Shown piece after piece: positions 41,708 to 51,186 of a stretch of 64,000 nt of DNA. The position numbers and the translations under genes were made by a program. Below the pieces are notes generated by a model, which worked only from the letters and a program-made list of their open reading frames with translations, did not search any database and had not been told where the DNA came from. This DNA is from an uncultured Lachnospiraceae bacterium. Lineage in GTDB: Bacteria > Bacillota > Clostridia > Lachnospirales > Lachnospiraceae. The DNA lies in assembly GCA_910578555.1 (NCBI GenBank), contig CAJTPS010000009.1, forward strand, positions 1 through 64,000. Reading direction: 5' to 3'. Within the stretch, counting starts at the first letter, position 1; every line of letters starts with the position of its first letter.

Positions 41708-44512
41708 ATGGATCAGAAGAAAAAGAGATATGTCATTATAATCTGCGCATGTGTATTTGCGGTGGTTACCGCCCTGGGTGTGGCGCTTTTGTATGACTGC
41801 GGGGATCACGGTGCGAATCTGGCGCGTAAGAAGGGCGTCATCGCGACCAGCGACAGCACGGAGAACGAGGAACTGTCGGCATATAAAGCAATCGACGGGA
41901 ATGCGGAGGACCGGTCTTCGCGCTGGTCGAGCGAAAATGACAGGGAAGATGCATCCCACTATATAGAACTGGAATTTCCGGAAGAAATTTCAGTTTCTTT
42001 TGTTGTCCTCAAATGGGAACGCCGCAATGTGATCTCCTATGCGCTGGAAGGTTCCGTGGACGGCGCTGCATGGGAGACACTTGCTTCTTTTGACACGGCG
42101 CCCGAGCGGAAGGATCAGGAGATCGCGCTGCCAGAAGCCGTGCAGGTGAGGTTCCTGCGGCTCAGCACATACGACGTTTCCCGCAGTGCGGAGGACTATT
42201 CGGATATATACCAGAACGTGTCACTTTATGAGTTTGAAGTCTATGCGGACAAGCCGGCGGTCTACCGGCTGGGAGAGGCGTCGGTCGGATACGGTGCGGA
42301 CGGAAGCAGATTTCTGGTGATGCCCGAGGCGCCGGAAGGATATGAGGTTGCTTACCTGGGTGCGGATTATGAGCAGATCATCGGCGCGGAAGGCATGATC
42401 TATGATACCATTCAGGATAAAGAGGTGACGGTCGGATTCCGGCTGACCGGTCTGGATGATTCTTCCGATACGCAGGAGGTTTCCCGCAAGCTGATGGTTC
42501 CGGCACATGACGGCATGGAGGATGCTGCCGGGGAGGTACGGAAAGCGGAGGAACAGGAGCGGCGTGTGAATGACTGTCCGGAGGTGATTCCGGCGCTGGC
42601 GGAGTGGCGCGGCGGCCAGGGAAGATTCGAGCCGGGCGGCAGCTTCCGTATCGTTGTGGAGAAAGGTTCTACGCTGCGGAGTGTCGCGGAACTGTTTCAG
42701 GATCAATACAGGGAGATGTGTCGGTGTATCGTGGAAGTGACGGAGGGCAGTCCGGCGGATGCGAAGCCGGGAGATTTTTATCTGGGATATGCGGATGCAT
42801 CCTGCGGTCTGGGAAAAGAAGGATACACCTGTGATATAAGCGACATATGTGTCATAAATGCGGAGACGGATACCGGTGTGCGGTGGGGAACGGTGACGGT
42901 TCTGCAGATTCTGGCACGGGAGGGTTCTCTGCCCAGGGGACAGATCAGAGACTATCCGCTCTATGAGGTGCGGGGATTTGGCATCGACGTGGCGCGCAAG
43001 GCGGTGTCCATGGACATGCTGTATGCCATGATGGAGAAGATGTCTTATTATAAAATGAATGATCTGGGGATTCATCTAAATGACAATACAATCTTAAGCA
43101 CCAGCGGACTGACGGAATCGACGGAACAGGCTATGACGGCGGACAGTGCGTTCCGGCTGGAATCCGATCTTGTAAACGATGCGGGGGACCGGCTTACGTC
43201 GGATGAATATGCCTACACGAAAGAGGAGTTTGCAAGATTCATTGATACGGCGAAGACCTGCGGCGTGACCGTAGTTCCTGAGATTGACACGCCGGCTCAT
43301 TCGCTGTCGATTACCAGGCTGTATCCGGAGTATGCATTGACCACGCGCCCGGAATCCGTAGACCAGATTGATTTAAGTAAAGAGGAAGCGGTTGCACTGG
43401 TGCAGTCCGTCTGGCGGGAAGCGCTTACGGGAGAGAATGCTGCTTTTCAAAATGCTGAGATCGTCAATATCGGCATGGATGAGTATTACGGGGACGGGGA
43501 GCAGTACAGAGTATATGCCGCGGACATGGCGGACATGGTACGCGGGGAGGGTAAAACCGTGCGCATGTGGGGCAGTCTGAGCCATATGGGCGGCAAGACG
43601 GTGCCTGATCCCGCGAATTTGCAGATGAATCTGTGGAGTACACTCTGGGCCGATCCGGAGCAGATGTACGAGGCGGGGTATGCACTGATCAACATGCAGA
43701 ATAATCACCTGTATATCATTCCGGGCGGCGGCTATGATTATCTGGACGGTGAGGAACTGTATACACAGTGGGAGCCGTATAAGTTCTATGACCATGACGC
43801 GATGGAGGTTCTGCCGCAGTATTCGCAGCAGGTGCTGGGTGCGGCTTACATGATCTGGAATGACATGAGCGGTAATCTGGATCTGGGCATCAGCGAGTAT
43901 GATCTGTATGTACGGTTTACGGAGCCGCTGCCGGTGCTCAGCGCGAAGCTGTGGGGCATGAACAATTCCGGCTGCGATCGAAGCGGCACGGAAGCAGGAG
44001 AGAAAAAGCCGGGCGCAGACGTGCAGACAGAGAGTTATGAGGATTTCTGTGAGCGCGCACGGATGACCGAGCGGCAGATGTATGGCATAGAAGGAGAAAC
44101 GAACCGGATCTATGATGAGGCGGTCGGTATAGAGCCGTCCTATGAGATCGAGATGCGCGTGTATCTGGAAGAGAAGGATGTGCGGACAGGGACGCAGGTG
44201 ATCGCGGAGGGTGATCATGCATATGGAGCATGGGCATTCTACGCCGTAGAGCCGGAGACGGGACGGGTCGGCTTTGCCAGAGAGGGCAGAACCTATACAT
44301 GGGATTATGTGCTGCCCCGGGGACAGTGGGTCACATTGCGCGTAGCCGGTGAACCCGGGCAGACTACGTTGTACGCGGATGGTGTCAAGGTGGGAACCCT
44401 TGGTAATGCGGAACCCTTTGAAGAATATGCGACATTTGTCTTTCCGGTACAGAGGATCGGAGAGGAGACGGGGGCGTTCCGGGGAGAGGCAGAGATGGTG
44501 CGCAAGCGGTAA
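41708..44512 (+). CDS. Membrane-anchored GH20-type beta-N-acetylhexosaminidase with discoidin-like domain
   Basis: A 934-residue enzyme. An N-terminal membrane helix (residues 8-28) is followed by an F5/8-type C or CBM32-like domain (about 35-180, SAYKAIDGNAEDRSSRWSSE). A GH20 N-terminal region (about 270-420) and a TIM-barrel catalytic region (about 425-760) come next, with GVTVVPEIDTPAHSLSI and the catalytic Asp-Glu in IVNIGMDEYYGD. A LamG-like beta region (about 810-930) ends the protein. GH20 enzymes release terminal GlcNAc or GalNAc, which fits mucin or host-glycan foraging. The usual HIGGDE is NIGMDE here, a noticeable variation. It probably faces outward, held by the N-terminal helix. 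Confidence 0.85.
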   Translation: MDQKKKRYVIIICACVFAVVTALGVALLYDCGDHGANLARKKGVIATSDSTENEELSAYKAIDGNAEDRSSRWSSENDREDASHYIELEFPEEISVSFVVLKWERRNVISYALEGSVDGAAWETLASFDTAPERKDQEIALPEAVQVRFLRLSTYDVSRSAEDYSDIYQNVSLYEFEVYADKPAVYRLGEASVGYGADGSRFLVMPEAPEGYEVAYLGADYEQIIGAEGMIYDTIQDKEVTVGFRLTGLDDSSDTQEVSRKLMVPAHDGMEDAAGEVRKAEEQERRVNDCPEVIPALAEWRGGQGRFEPGGSFRIVVEKGSTLRSVAELFQDQYREMCRCIVEVTEGSPADAKPGDFYLGYADASCGLGKEGYTCDISDICVINAETDTGVRWGTVTVLQILAREGSLPRGQIRDYPLYEVRGFGIDVARKAVSMDMLYAMMEKMSYYKMNDLGIHLNDNTILSTSGLTESTEQAMTADSAFRLESDLVNDAGDRLTSDEYAYTKEEFARFIDTAKTCGVTVVPEIDTPAHSLSITRLYPEYALTTRPESVDQIDLSKEEAVALVQSVWREALTGENAAFQNAEIVNIGMDEYYGDGEQYRVYAADMADMVRGEGKTVRMWGSLSHMGGKTVPDPANLQMNLWSTLWADPEQMYEAGYALINMQNNHLYIIPGGGYDYLDGEELYTQWEPYKFYDHDAMEVLPQYSQQVLGAAYMIWNDMSGNLDLGISEYDLYVRFTEPLPVLSAKLWGMNNSGCDRSGTEAGEKKPGADVQTESYEDFCERARMTERQMYGIEGETNRIYDEAVGIEPSYEIEMRVYLEEKDVRTGTQVIAEGDHAYGAWAFYAVEPETGRVGFAREGRTYTWDYVLPRGQWVTLRVAGEPGQTTLYADGVKVGTLGNAEPFEEYATFVFPVQRIGEETGAFRGEAEMVRKR

Positions 44513-44542
44513 GCAGGCTTGCGACTTGCATGGAGGTATAGT

Positions 44543-44896
44543 GTGAAAACGAGAGAAGAGGCGCTGGCATACGGTCTGTCGTTTGCGAATACTTATCAGG
44601 ATGCGCCGTTTCATGATGACAACTGGCAGCTTGTGAGAGTACAGGGAAGCCGCAGGGCTTTTCTCTGGACTTATGAAAGAAACGGGTATGTGAATCTGAA
44701 TGTGAAGGTTGATCCGCAGTGGCGGGACTTCTGGCGCAGTGCGTATTCGTCGGTGACGGCGGGGTATCATCAGAACAAGGAGCACTGGAATACGATCATA
44801 CTGGACGGGACGATCCCGGAGGAGGATGTCAGGCGGATGATCGGAGAGAGCTATGATCTGGTGACGGGAAACGGTGGGAAGCGCGGGAAACGATAG
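44543..44896 (+). CDS. MmcQ/YjbR family protein
   Basis: A 117-residue protein of the MmcQ/YjbR family, a small fold with a double-wing, DNA-binding-like shape. Characteristic parts are ALSFANTYQDAPF-type opening, WQLVRVQGSRRAFLWTYERN, VNLNVKVDPQWRDFWRSAYS and GYHQNKEHWNTIILDGTIPE. Function in bacteria is not established. It starts with GTG after TGGAGG. It sits 30 bases after the hexosaminidase gene and just before a methyltransferase gene, probably one transcript. Confidence 0.85.
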   Translation: MKTREEALAYGLSFANTYQDAPFHDDNWQLVRVQGSRRAFLWTYERNGYVNLNVKVDPQWRDFWRSAYSSVTAGYHQNKEHWNTIILDGTIPEEDVRRMIGESYDLVTGNGGKRGKR

Positions 44897-44912
44897 TGAA
44901 AGAGGACATGCG

Positions 44913-45776
44913 ATGGAAGCATATACAGGATTTGCACAGGTATATGATACGTTTATGGACGACACACCTTATGAAGTGTGGTGCGCGTATCTGGCGGAAC
45001 TGTTGGAGAAGTACAGGGAAACAGAACAGGATGAGGCGGCGGAGCGCGCCGGAAGCGGGGACAGACTTGTATCCGGCGACGATACAGATATACCGGAGAA
45101 CCGGAATGATCAGGAGCGCAATACGATCCTCGACCTCGGCTGCGGTACGGGTACGCTGACGGAACTGCTGGCAAGGCGGGGGTACGACATGATCGGTATT
45201 GACAACGCGGCGGACATGCTGGAAATCGCCATGGAGAAGCGGGTAAAGTCCGGTCTGGATATCTTATATCTGCTGCAGGATATGAGAAATTTTGAACTGT
45301 ACGGTACGGTAGGGGCAGTGGTCAGTGTCTGCGATTCTGTCAATTATCTGCTGGAAGAGGAAGATGTGGTCGAAACGTTTCGGCTGGTCAATAATTACCT
45401 TTACCCCGGCGGGCTTTTTATTTTTGATTTCAATACGGTTTACAAGTATGAAATTGTGATCGGGGATACGACGATTGCGGAGAACCGGGAACGGTGCAGC
45501 TTTATATGGGACAATTTTTACCATGAGGAAGAGGAGATCAATGAGTATGATCTGACCATTTTCGTACAGGAGGATGAGAAGCCGGATCTATACAGAAAAT
45601 TTCAGGAAACCCACTATCAGCGCGGATACCGGCTGGAACAGATGAAGGATTATCTGGGGCAGGCGGGACTGGTCTTTGTGGAGGCCGTGGACGCGGATAC
45701 TCACGGAGCGGCCACTGAAGTAAGCGAGCGGATCTATGTGGTGGCAAGGGAATGTGGTAAAAGGAAAACAGATTGA
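44913..45776 (+). CDS. Class I SAM-dependent methyltransferase
   Basis: A 287-residue enzyme. The opening YTGFAQVYDTFMDDTPYEVW is typical of a common Firmicutes methyltransferase. The SAM motif is ILDLGCGTGTLTELLARRGY near residue 75, with acidic strand-2 end DMIGIDNAADML. About 30 extra polar residues (near 35-68) separate the first helix from the SAM motif, more than usual. The acceptor substrate is unknown. AAAGAGGACATGCG precedes the ATG. It is followed by the hslO leader. Confidence 0.83.
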   Translation: MEAYTGFAQVYDTFMDDTPYEVWCAYLAELLEKYRETEQDEAAERAGSGDRLVSGDDTDIPENRNDQERNTILDLGCGTGTLTELLARRGYDMIGIDNAADMLEIAMEKRVKSGLDILYLLQDMRNFELYGTVGAVVSVCDSVNYLLEEEDVVETFRLVNNYLYPGGLFIFDFNTVYKYEIVIGDTTIAENRERCSFIWDNFYHEEEEINEYDLTIFVQEDEKPDLYRKFQETHYQRGYRLEQMKDYLGQAGLVFVEAVDADTHGAATEVSERIYVVARECGKRKTD

Positions 45777-45781
45777 AAAAA

Positions 45782-45824
45782 GGAGCGCCGCGGGTCGCGT
45801 GAACGCTCCGGAATAGAGGTAAAC
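45782..45824 (+). repeat. Hairpin ribosome-site cassette before hslO
   Basis: GGAGCG (45782-45787) pairs with CGCTCC (45804-45809), followed by GGAATAGAGGTAAAC and the start codon. The stretch from GTCGCGT to the start differs at only four or so positions from that before nadE (56284-56313). The cassette starts five bases after the methyltransferase gene ends. Confidence 0.72.
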
Positions 45825-46730
45825 ATGACAGACTATCTTGTAAGAGCAACAGCGGCGAACGCGCAGATACGGGCTTTCGCCGTGACATCGAGAGAACTGG
45901 TGGAATATGCCAGAAACGCCCATGATTTAAGTCCGGTGGTGACGGCGGCGCTGGGGCGGCTGATGACGGGCGGCGTGATGATGGGCAGTATGTTAAAAGG
46001 GGAACAGGATCTTCTGACTCTGCAGATAAACGGCGCCGGTCCGGTACACGGACTGACGGTGACGGCGGATTCCAAAGGGAACGTCAAAGGATACGCGGAC
46101 AACCCGCAGGCGATGATGCCGCCGAACCGTGCGGGAAAGCTGGATGTGGGCGGTGTGATCGGACTGGGTGTACTGACGGTGATGAAGGATATGGGTTTAA
46201 AGGAGCCTTATTCTTCTACGATCGAACTGAAAACGGGGGAGATCGGAGACGATCTGACCTATTATTTTGCCGCCTCCGAGCAGGTGCCGTCCAGCGTGGC
46301 GTTAGGCGTTCTTATGGAGAAAAACAACACGGTGAAGCAGGCGGGTGGTTTTATCATACAGCTTATGCCTTTTACGGAGGAGGAAGTGATCGCTAAACTG
46401 GAACAGAAGCTGTCTGCGCTTCCCCCGGTGACCACCCTGTTGGAACAGGGCAGCACGCCGGAACAGATCCTGGAAACCGTGCTGGGCGGTCTGGGCGTGG
46501 AGATCACCGATACTATGCCGGTGCGGTTTCACTGTAACTGCAATAAAGAGCGGGTGGAGAAGGTATTGATCAGTCTGGGGAAAAAGGAGCTGCAGGAGCT
46601 CATCGACGAGGGCAAGGATGTGGAGCTGAACTGCCATTTCTGCAATACGGATTATGTGTTTACGGTGGAGGAACTGAAGAAAATTCACAGAGAGCACCAG
46701 AACGGAAAGCAGCATGTGTCCTGTACGTGA
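45825..46730 (+). CDS. hslO: Redox-regulated chaperone Hsp33
   Basis: A 301-residue holdase chaperone activated by oxidative stress. The N-terminal fold shows DYLVRATAANAQIRAFAVTS and ALGRLMTGGVMMGSMLKGEQ. The C-terminal redox switch has the four zinc cysteines as CNC (near 239-241) and CHFC (near 270-273), in FHCNCNKERV and ELNCHFCNTDYVF, so zinc binding and disulfide activation are intact. GAGGT lies seven bases before the ATG. It is expressed behind the hairpin cassette just described. Confidence 0.95.
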   Translation: MTDYLVRATAANAQIRAFAVTSRELVEYARNAHDLSPVVTAALGRLMTGGVMMGSMLKGEQDLLTLQINGAGPVHGLTVTADSKGNVKGYADNPQAMMPPNRAGKLDVGGVIGLGVLTVMKDMGLKEPYSSTIELKTGEIGDDLTYYFAASEQVPSSVALGVLMEKNNTVKQAGGFIIQLMPFTEEEVIAKLEQKLSALPPVTTLLEQGSTPEQILETVLGGLGVEITDTMPVRFHCNCNKERVEKVLISLGKKELQELIDEGKDVELNCHFCNTDYVFTVEELKKIHREHQNGKQHVSCT

Positions 46731-46815
46731 TTTATTTTATCAGGCAATGAACCGGATGGATCAGAATGAATATATGGCGATTGCCGTGAGTGTCAAATAC
46801 GCCGGGATTTTGTAA
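46714..46815 (+). CDS. Possible small ORF of 33 residues
   Basis: An ATG inside the end of hslO with GGAAAG seven bases upstream opens a frame reading MCPVRDLFYQAMNRMDQNEY and ending about 48 bases before the helicase start. It could be a small translated protein or chance; no similarity is recognised. Confidence 0.2.
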   Translation: MCPVRDLFYQAMNRMDQNEYMAIAVSVKYAGIL

Positions 46816-46863
46816 TGGTACGGGTTTTGGTCTTTTGTCTGTTATTTATGGAGAGGTATTTGA

Positions 46864-49800
46864 TTGCTATGGGGACATAACAAGCCGAATGAGGCGGATA
46901 TGGGGAAGGACAACATGTGTAAAGAGAAGGAAAGCTGCGAAAAAAACGACAGGGAAAGTGTCTTAAGTCTGTTTACGGAAGAGACCGGGGCGTGGTTTGC
47001 ACACGCTCTGGGTGAGCCGACGCCTGTACAGTGCGAGGCGTGGCCCATCATTGCGGAAGGGAAACATGCGCTCATATCTGCGCCTACGGGAACGGGTAAG
47101 ACGCTGTCGGCGTTCCTGATCTTTCTGGATCAGATGAAGCGGCAGGCGCAGGAGGGTACGCTGCGGCAGGAGCTGCAGCTTATTTATGTGTCTCCGCTCA
47201 AGTCCCTGGCGGCGGATATCCGGGAGAACCTGCGGCGGCCGCTGAACGGGATCGGGGCTGTGACAGAGATCAGCGTGGGCATCCGGACCGGGGATACGCC
47301 CCAGAGAGAGCGGCAGCAGATGGTTAAGAAGCCGCCCCATATTCTGATCATCACACCGGAATCGTTATACTTGATGTTGACCAGCAAGACGGGACAGACG
47401 GTGCTTGCGACGGCGAAAGCGGTCATTATCGATGAGCTTCATGCGCTGATCGACACGAAACGGGGGGCTCACCTCATGCTGTCCCTTGCCAGGCTGGATC
47501 ATCTGTGCGGCCGGCCGCTGCAGCGGATCGGGCTGTCGGCCACCATCGAGCCGCTTGCAGCGGCGGCGGCCTATCTGGCGCCGGAGGAAGTCCGCATTGC
47601 CGCGCCGGTGATGAAGAAGCAGGTGCGGCTGGAAATCTTAAGTCCTTATGCGGACGCGGTCAAGGGTCCGAGAAAAGATCCGGTATGGGAGGAACTGGGG
47701 AAACTGGTATTCCAGTATTGCCAGAACAGCCGCAGTGTGATTGCCTTCGTGGAAGGGCGGCGTTATGCGGAAAAGTTGGCGTATTATGTAAACCTGCTGG
47801 GCGGCGAGGGGTTTGCCAGAGTGCACCACGGGAGTCTTTCCAAAGAGCAGAGGGCGGAGACGGAACTGAATCTGCGGGACGGAAAATTACGGCTTTTATG
47901 CGCTACTTCTTCCATGGAGCTGGGCATTGATGTGGGGGAGATCGATCAGGTGCTGCAGGTGGGCTGCCCGCGTACAATTTCGGGAACCATGCAGCGTCTG
48001 GGCCGGGCAGGGCACAACCCGGGCCGGGTCAGCGTGATGTATCTTTTTCCCAGAACGGCGGCGGAATGCGTGTCCTGCGGGATGACGGCGCAGCTGGCCA
48101 GGCTGGGCGGGGTGGAGCATGTGAAACCGCCGCAGCAGTGTCTGGATGTGCTGGCCCAGCATCTGGTCTCTATGGCGGCTTTTAAAGGATACGAGCTTTC
48201 CGAGGTGATGGAGATTCTTCCCCGGGCATGGCCTTTCCGGCATATCACCAGAGAAGACGTGAAGGCGGTGCTGTCCATGTTGGCGGGGGACTATGAACAT
48301 GAGAAGGATATCCCGGCGCGGCCCAGAGTCCTGTACGACCGGATACACGAAAAGGTGGAAGGGGACGGCTACAGCAGAATGCTGGCGGTCTCCGCGGGCG
48401 GCACGATCCCCGATAAGGGACTGTATACCGTGAAGACCCAGGAGGGTGTGAAGCTGGGAGAGGTGGATGAGGAGTTTGTCTATGAATCCCAGAAGGGCGA
48501 CCGCTTTATCCTCGGCTCTTTTGCGTGGAGGGTGGTCAATATCAGCCGCGATACCGTGACGGTGACGCAGGCACAGATGGAAGGCGCCAGGCTTCCTTTC
48601 TGGCACGGGGAGATCAAAGGAAGAGATAAGCGGACGGGAGAGGCTTTCGGCAGAATGTTTTACACCCTGCAGCAAGCTTATGAAGACGGCAAGCTGAAAG
48701 AGGCGCTGGGAGACCTGGGGCTGGACGATTCTGCCGCCAATCTGGCGTCAGGCTATCTGGAGCGGCAGATTCGGGCGGCGGGAAGCCTGCCGGATCATCA
48801 GACGCTCATCGTGGAGCATTTCAAGGACGCGGCGGGCAACAGTCAGGTGATGGTGCACTCGGTGTTTGGCAGACGGATCAACGCGCCCCTTTCGCTTCTG
48901 GCGGCGCAGACACTCAGGGAGCTGACGGACGCAGAGATCGGCAGCGTGGACGAAGAGGACGGATTTCTGCTGTATTCATACGGAAGACAGAGCCTGCCGG
49001 AGAAGATTCTGGAGCGGATCGATGCGGACGGCTGTGTGCGGAAGCTGGAGATTCTGCTGCCGGCGACGCCTCTTTTCAATATGGCCTTCCGGTATAACAG
49101 CGGTCGTGCCCTGATGATGGGCGTGCGCCGAAACGGCCGGCAGCCCCTCTGGATGCAGCGTTTAAGAAGCGCGGAAATGCTGGAGCAGGTGGTGCGGGAG
49201 CAGGAACACCCGCTGATCCGGGAGACGAGACGGGAATGTATCGAGGAACTCTGGGATGTGAAAGGAGTGCAGGAGCTTCTGTACGATATCCGCAGCGGTG
49301 CGGTAAGGGTCAGGGAAATCTACACGGAGACACCTTCACCCATGTCGCTGCCTCTTCAGTGGAGTCAGGAAGCAGCGGTAATGTACGATTATGCGCCCAC
49401 GCCGCGGGGCATTCACGGAGCGGTGGAAGAGGCGTTAAAGAAAGAAAAGGATCTGGTGCGTCCCGGCAGCCTGGAACTGCAGGAGGTGCAGGAACGCAGC
49501 AGACTGCCGCAGGATGAGAAGCAGCTGCATTCCCTTTTGATGACGGAAGGGGACCTGGCGGCGGGCGAACTGGATATTCCGGTGGAATGGCTGGACAGTC
49601 TTGCGAGGGAGAGCCGGGTTCTGTATCTGGAACAGGGACTCTGGATCGCTGCGGAGCAGGAGGAGGAATATGCTGCGGCGCTGACCGGAATGGAAGAGGG
49701 GGCGCCAGAGCAGCCCGATATAGAAGGCGGGCAGCAGGATTCCTCTCGGCTCCACATCGTCAGACGTATGCTCCGCTACCGGGGCGCTGCGGATGCGGCC

Positions 49801-51111
49801 CGGACGGCAGAACGGTACGGCTGGACCAAACAGGCGGCAGAGGCGGTTTTGGAGACATTGTGCCGGCTGGGGGAAGCGGCGGAGCAGGACGGCATATATT
49901 ATCACGGGAAATTATACAGCCGCGCCAGAGTCCGTACCCTGAAAAACAGAAGGGAAGAGGTACAGACCTGTCCGCCGGAAAACTATGCGGCGCTCATGCT
50001 TTCCGGGCTTGCATCGGGTGCACCGGCGGCGGAATGTCTGGAAAATACCCTGCGGCAGTATGCGGGCATGACCTTTCAGGCAGACTATTGGGAGAAGATC
50101 ATTCTGCCCGGACGGGTGAGGAATTACCGGGAATCCATGCTGGACAGCTTCCTTGCCACGGGCGGGCTTTTCTGGCATATGGAAGAAAAGGGCAGCCTGC
50201 GTTTTGACGCGCAGGCTGAGATCGACTGGGAAGCAGATGTGAAGGACTCATCGACTCTTACGGAGAAGGAGCAGATCGTATATGAAGCGATCTTAAAGCG
50301 CGGCGCCTGTTTCATGCAGGCTCTGAACAATCTGCTGCCCGGTGAATCACCCTACGATACGCTTTTATCCCTTCTGGAAAAAGGACTGGTCTATGCGGAC
50401 AGTTTCCTGCCGATGCGGCAGTGGATCGACCGCGAGAAGACGAAGAAGGCGGTCGCAAGACAGCGTGTGAATATGCGGGTCAAAGCATTGCAGACGGGAA
50501 GATGGGATGTGGTCAGGCCGGTTCGGGAGAAAACCGTCGAAGAGAAGCTGGAAGCCTGTTTTGACTACAGCCCGGTTCTGTGTAAGGAGACTGTCATGGC
50601 ATGCGGTTTTTCCTGGCAGGAGGCGTTGTCGGTGCTGCGGATCTGGGAGTATACCGGGCAGGCAAGGCGGGGCTATTTCGTGAAGGACCTGTCGGGTGCA
50701 CAGTTCATCCGGGGAAAAGATTACGAGAGCGTAATCCGCAGGCTCCGGAATCCGGAACGGAAAACAATCTGGGTGAATGCCGTCGATCCGGCGCAGTGCC
50801 GGGGTAAAATACTGCCCCATCAGGAAGGCAAAAGTTTCGTGTGCGTGCCCGGCACGGCGGTGGCGTGTATAGGCGGCAATCCCGTCATGGTGATGGAGCG
50901 GCAGGGAAAAAAGCTTCGGATTCTGGAACCTGATCTGTCCGCGGAAGCAGTGGCAGAATGTGTGCGGTTTTTTGCGGCGGACTTTAAGCGGGGCGGTCTC
51001 TTACCGGCGGTAAAACGGATCGTTGTAAAGGAGTATCCGGATGCTGTCGGCACAGCTCTGGAGCAGGCGGGGTTTATGAAGGAGATGCAGGATTATGTGT
51101 TGTACCGGTAG
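46864..51111 (+). CDS. Lhr-type DEAD/DEAH-box ATP-dependent helicase
   Basis: A 1415-residue superfamily 2 helicase of the large Lhr class, inferred to act in DNA repair. Helicase motifs in order: Q-motif region EPTPVQCEAW, Walker A APTGTGKTLSAFLIF (near residue 77), DEAD-type box IIDELHAL, motif III LSATIEPLAA, motif IV-V SSMELGIDVGEI and motif VI MQRLGRAGHNPG. A winged-helix and the large Lhr-core extension (about 440-1400) follow, as in long Lhr proteins. The TTG start at 46864 is chosen since GGAGAGG is seven or eight bases upstream; ATG 46900 or 46915 are alternatives. It stands alone, without Lhr-associated nuclease or exonuclease genes. Confidence 0.87.
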   Translation: MLWGHNKPNEADMGKDNMCKEKESCEKNDRESVLSLFTEETGAWFAHALGEPTPVQCEAWPIIAEGKHALISAPTGTGKTLSAFLIFLDQMKRQAQEGTLRQELQLIYVSPLKSLAADIRENLRRPLNGIGAVTEISVGIRTGDTPQRERQQMVKKPPHILIITPESLYLMLTSKTGQTVLATAKAVIIDELHALIDTKRGAHLMLSLARLDHLCGRPLQRIGLSATIEPLAAAAAYLAPEEVRIAAPVMKKQVRLEILSPYADAVKGPRKDPVWEELGKLVFQYCQNSRSVIAFVEGRRYAEKLAYYVNLLGGEGFARVHHGSLSKEQRAETELNLRDGKLRLLCATSSMELGIDVGEIDQVLQVGCPRTISGTMQRLGRAGHNPGRVSVMYLFPRTAAECVSCGMTAQLARLGGVEHVKPPQQCLDVLAQHLVSMAAFKGYELSEVMEILPRAWPFRHITREDVKAVLSMLAGDYEHEKDIPARPRVLYDRIHEKVEGDGYSRMLAVSAGGTIPDKGLYTVKTQEGVKLGEVDEEFVYESQKGDRFILGSFAWRVVNISRDTVTVTQAQMEGARLPFWHGEIKGRDKRTGEAFGRMFYTLQQAYEDGKLKEALGDLGLDDSAANLASGYLERQIRAAGSLPDHQTLIVEHFKDAAGNSQVMVHSVFGRRINAPLSLLAAQTLRELTDAEIGSVDEEDGFLLYSYGRQSLPEKILERIDADGCVRKLEILLPATPLFNMAFRYNSGRALMMGVRRNGRQPLWMQRLRSAEMLEQVVREQEHPLIRETRRECIEELWDVKGVQELLYDIRSGAVRVREIYTETPSPMSLPLQWSQEAAVMYDYAPTPRGIHGAVEEALKKEKDLVRPGSLELQEVQERSRLPQDEKQLHSLLMTEGDLAAGELDIPVEWLDSLARESRVLYLEQGLWIAAEQEEEYAAALTGMEEGAPEQPDIEGGQQDSSRLHIVRRMLRYRGAADAARTAERYGWTKQAAEAVLETLCRLGEAAEQDGIYYHGKLYSRARVRTLKNRREEVQTCPPENYAALMLSGLASGAPAAECLENTLRQYAGMTFQADYWEKIILPGRVRNYRESMLDSFLATGGLFWHMEEKGSLRFDAQAEIDWEADVKDSSTLTEKEQIVYEAILKRGACFMQALNNLLPGESPYDTLLSLLEKGLVYADSFLPMRQWIDREKTKKAVARQRVNMRVKALQTGRWDVVRPVREKTVEEKLEACFDYSPVLCKETVMACGFSWQEALSVLRIWEYTGQARRGYFVKDLSGAQFIRGKDYESVIRRLRNPERKTIWVNAVDPAQCRGKILPHQEGKSFVCVPGTAVACIGGNPVMVMERQGKKLRILEPDLSAEAVAECVRFFAADFKRGGLLPAVKRIVVKEYPDAVGTALEQAGFMKEMQDYVLYR

Positions 51112-51121
51112 GGGAAAGAAT

Positions 51122-51135
51122 TGACAGATTTGTCA
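51122..51135. repeat. Palindrome TGACA-N4-TGTCA, copy 3 (intergenic)
   Basis: TGACA, GATT, TGTCA directly after the helicase stop codon; the only strict copy outside a gene. Confidence 0.7.
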
Positions 51136-51186
51136 TAAATGACTAAAATAAAATCAGACTTTAGATCAGCCGAAGGAGGGCGACGT

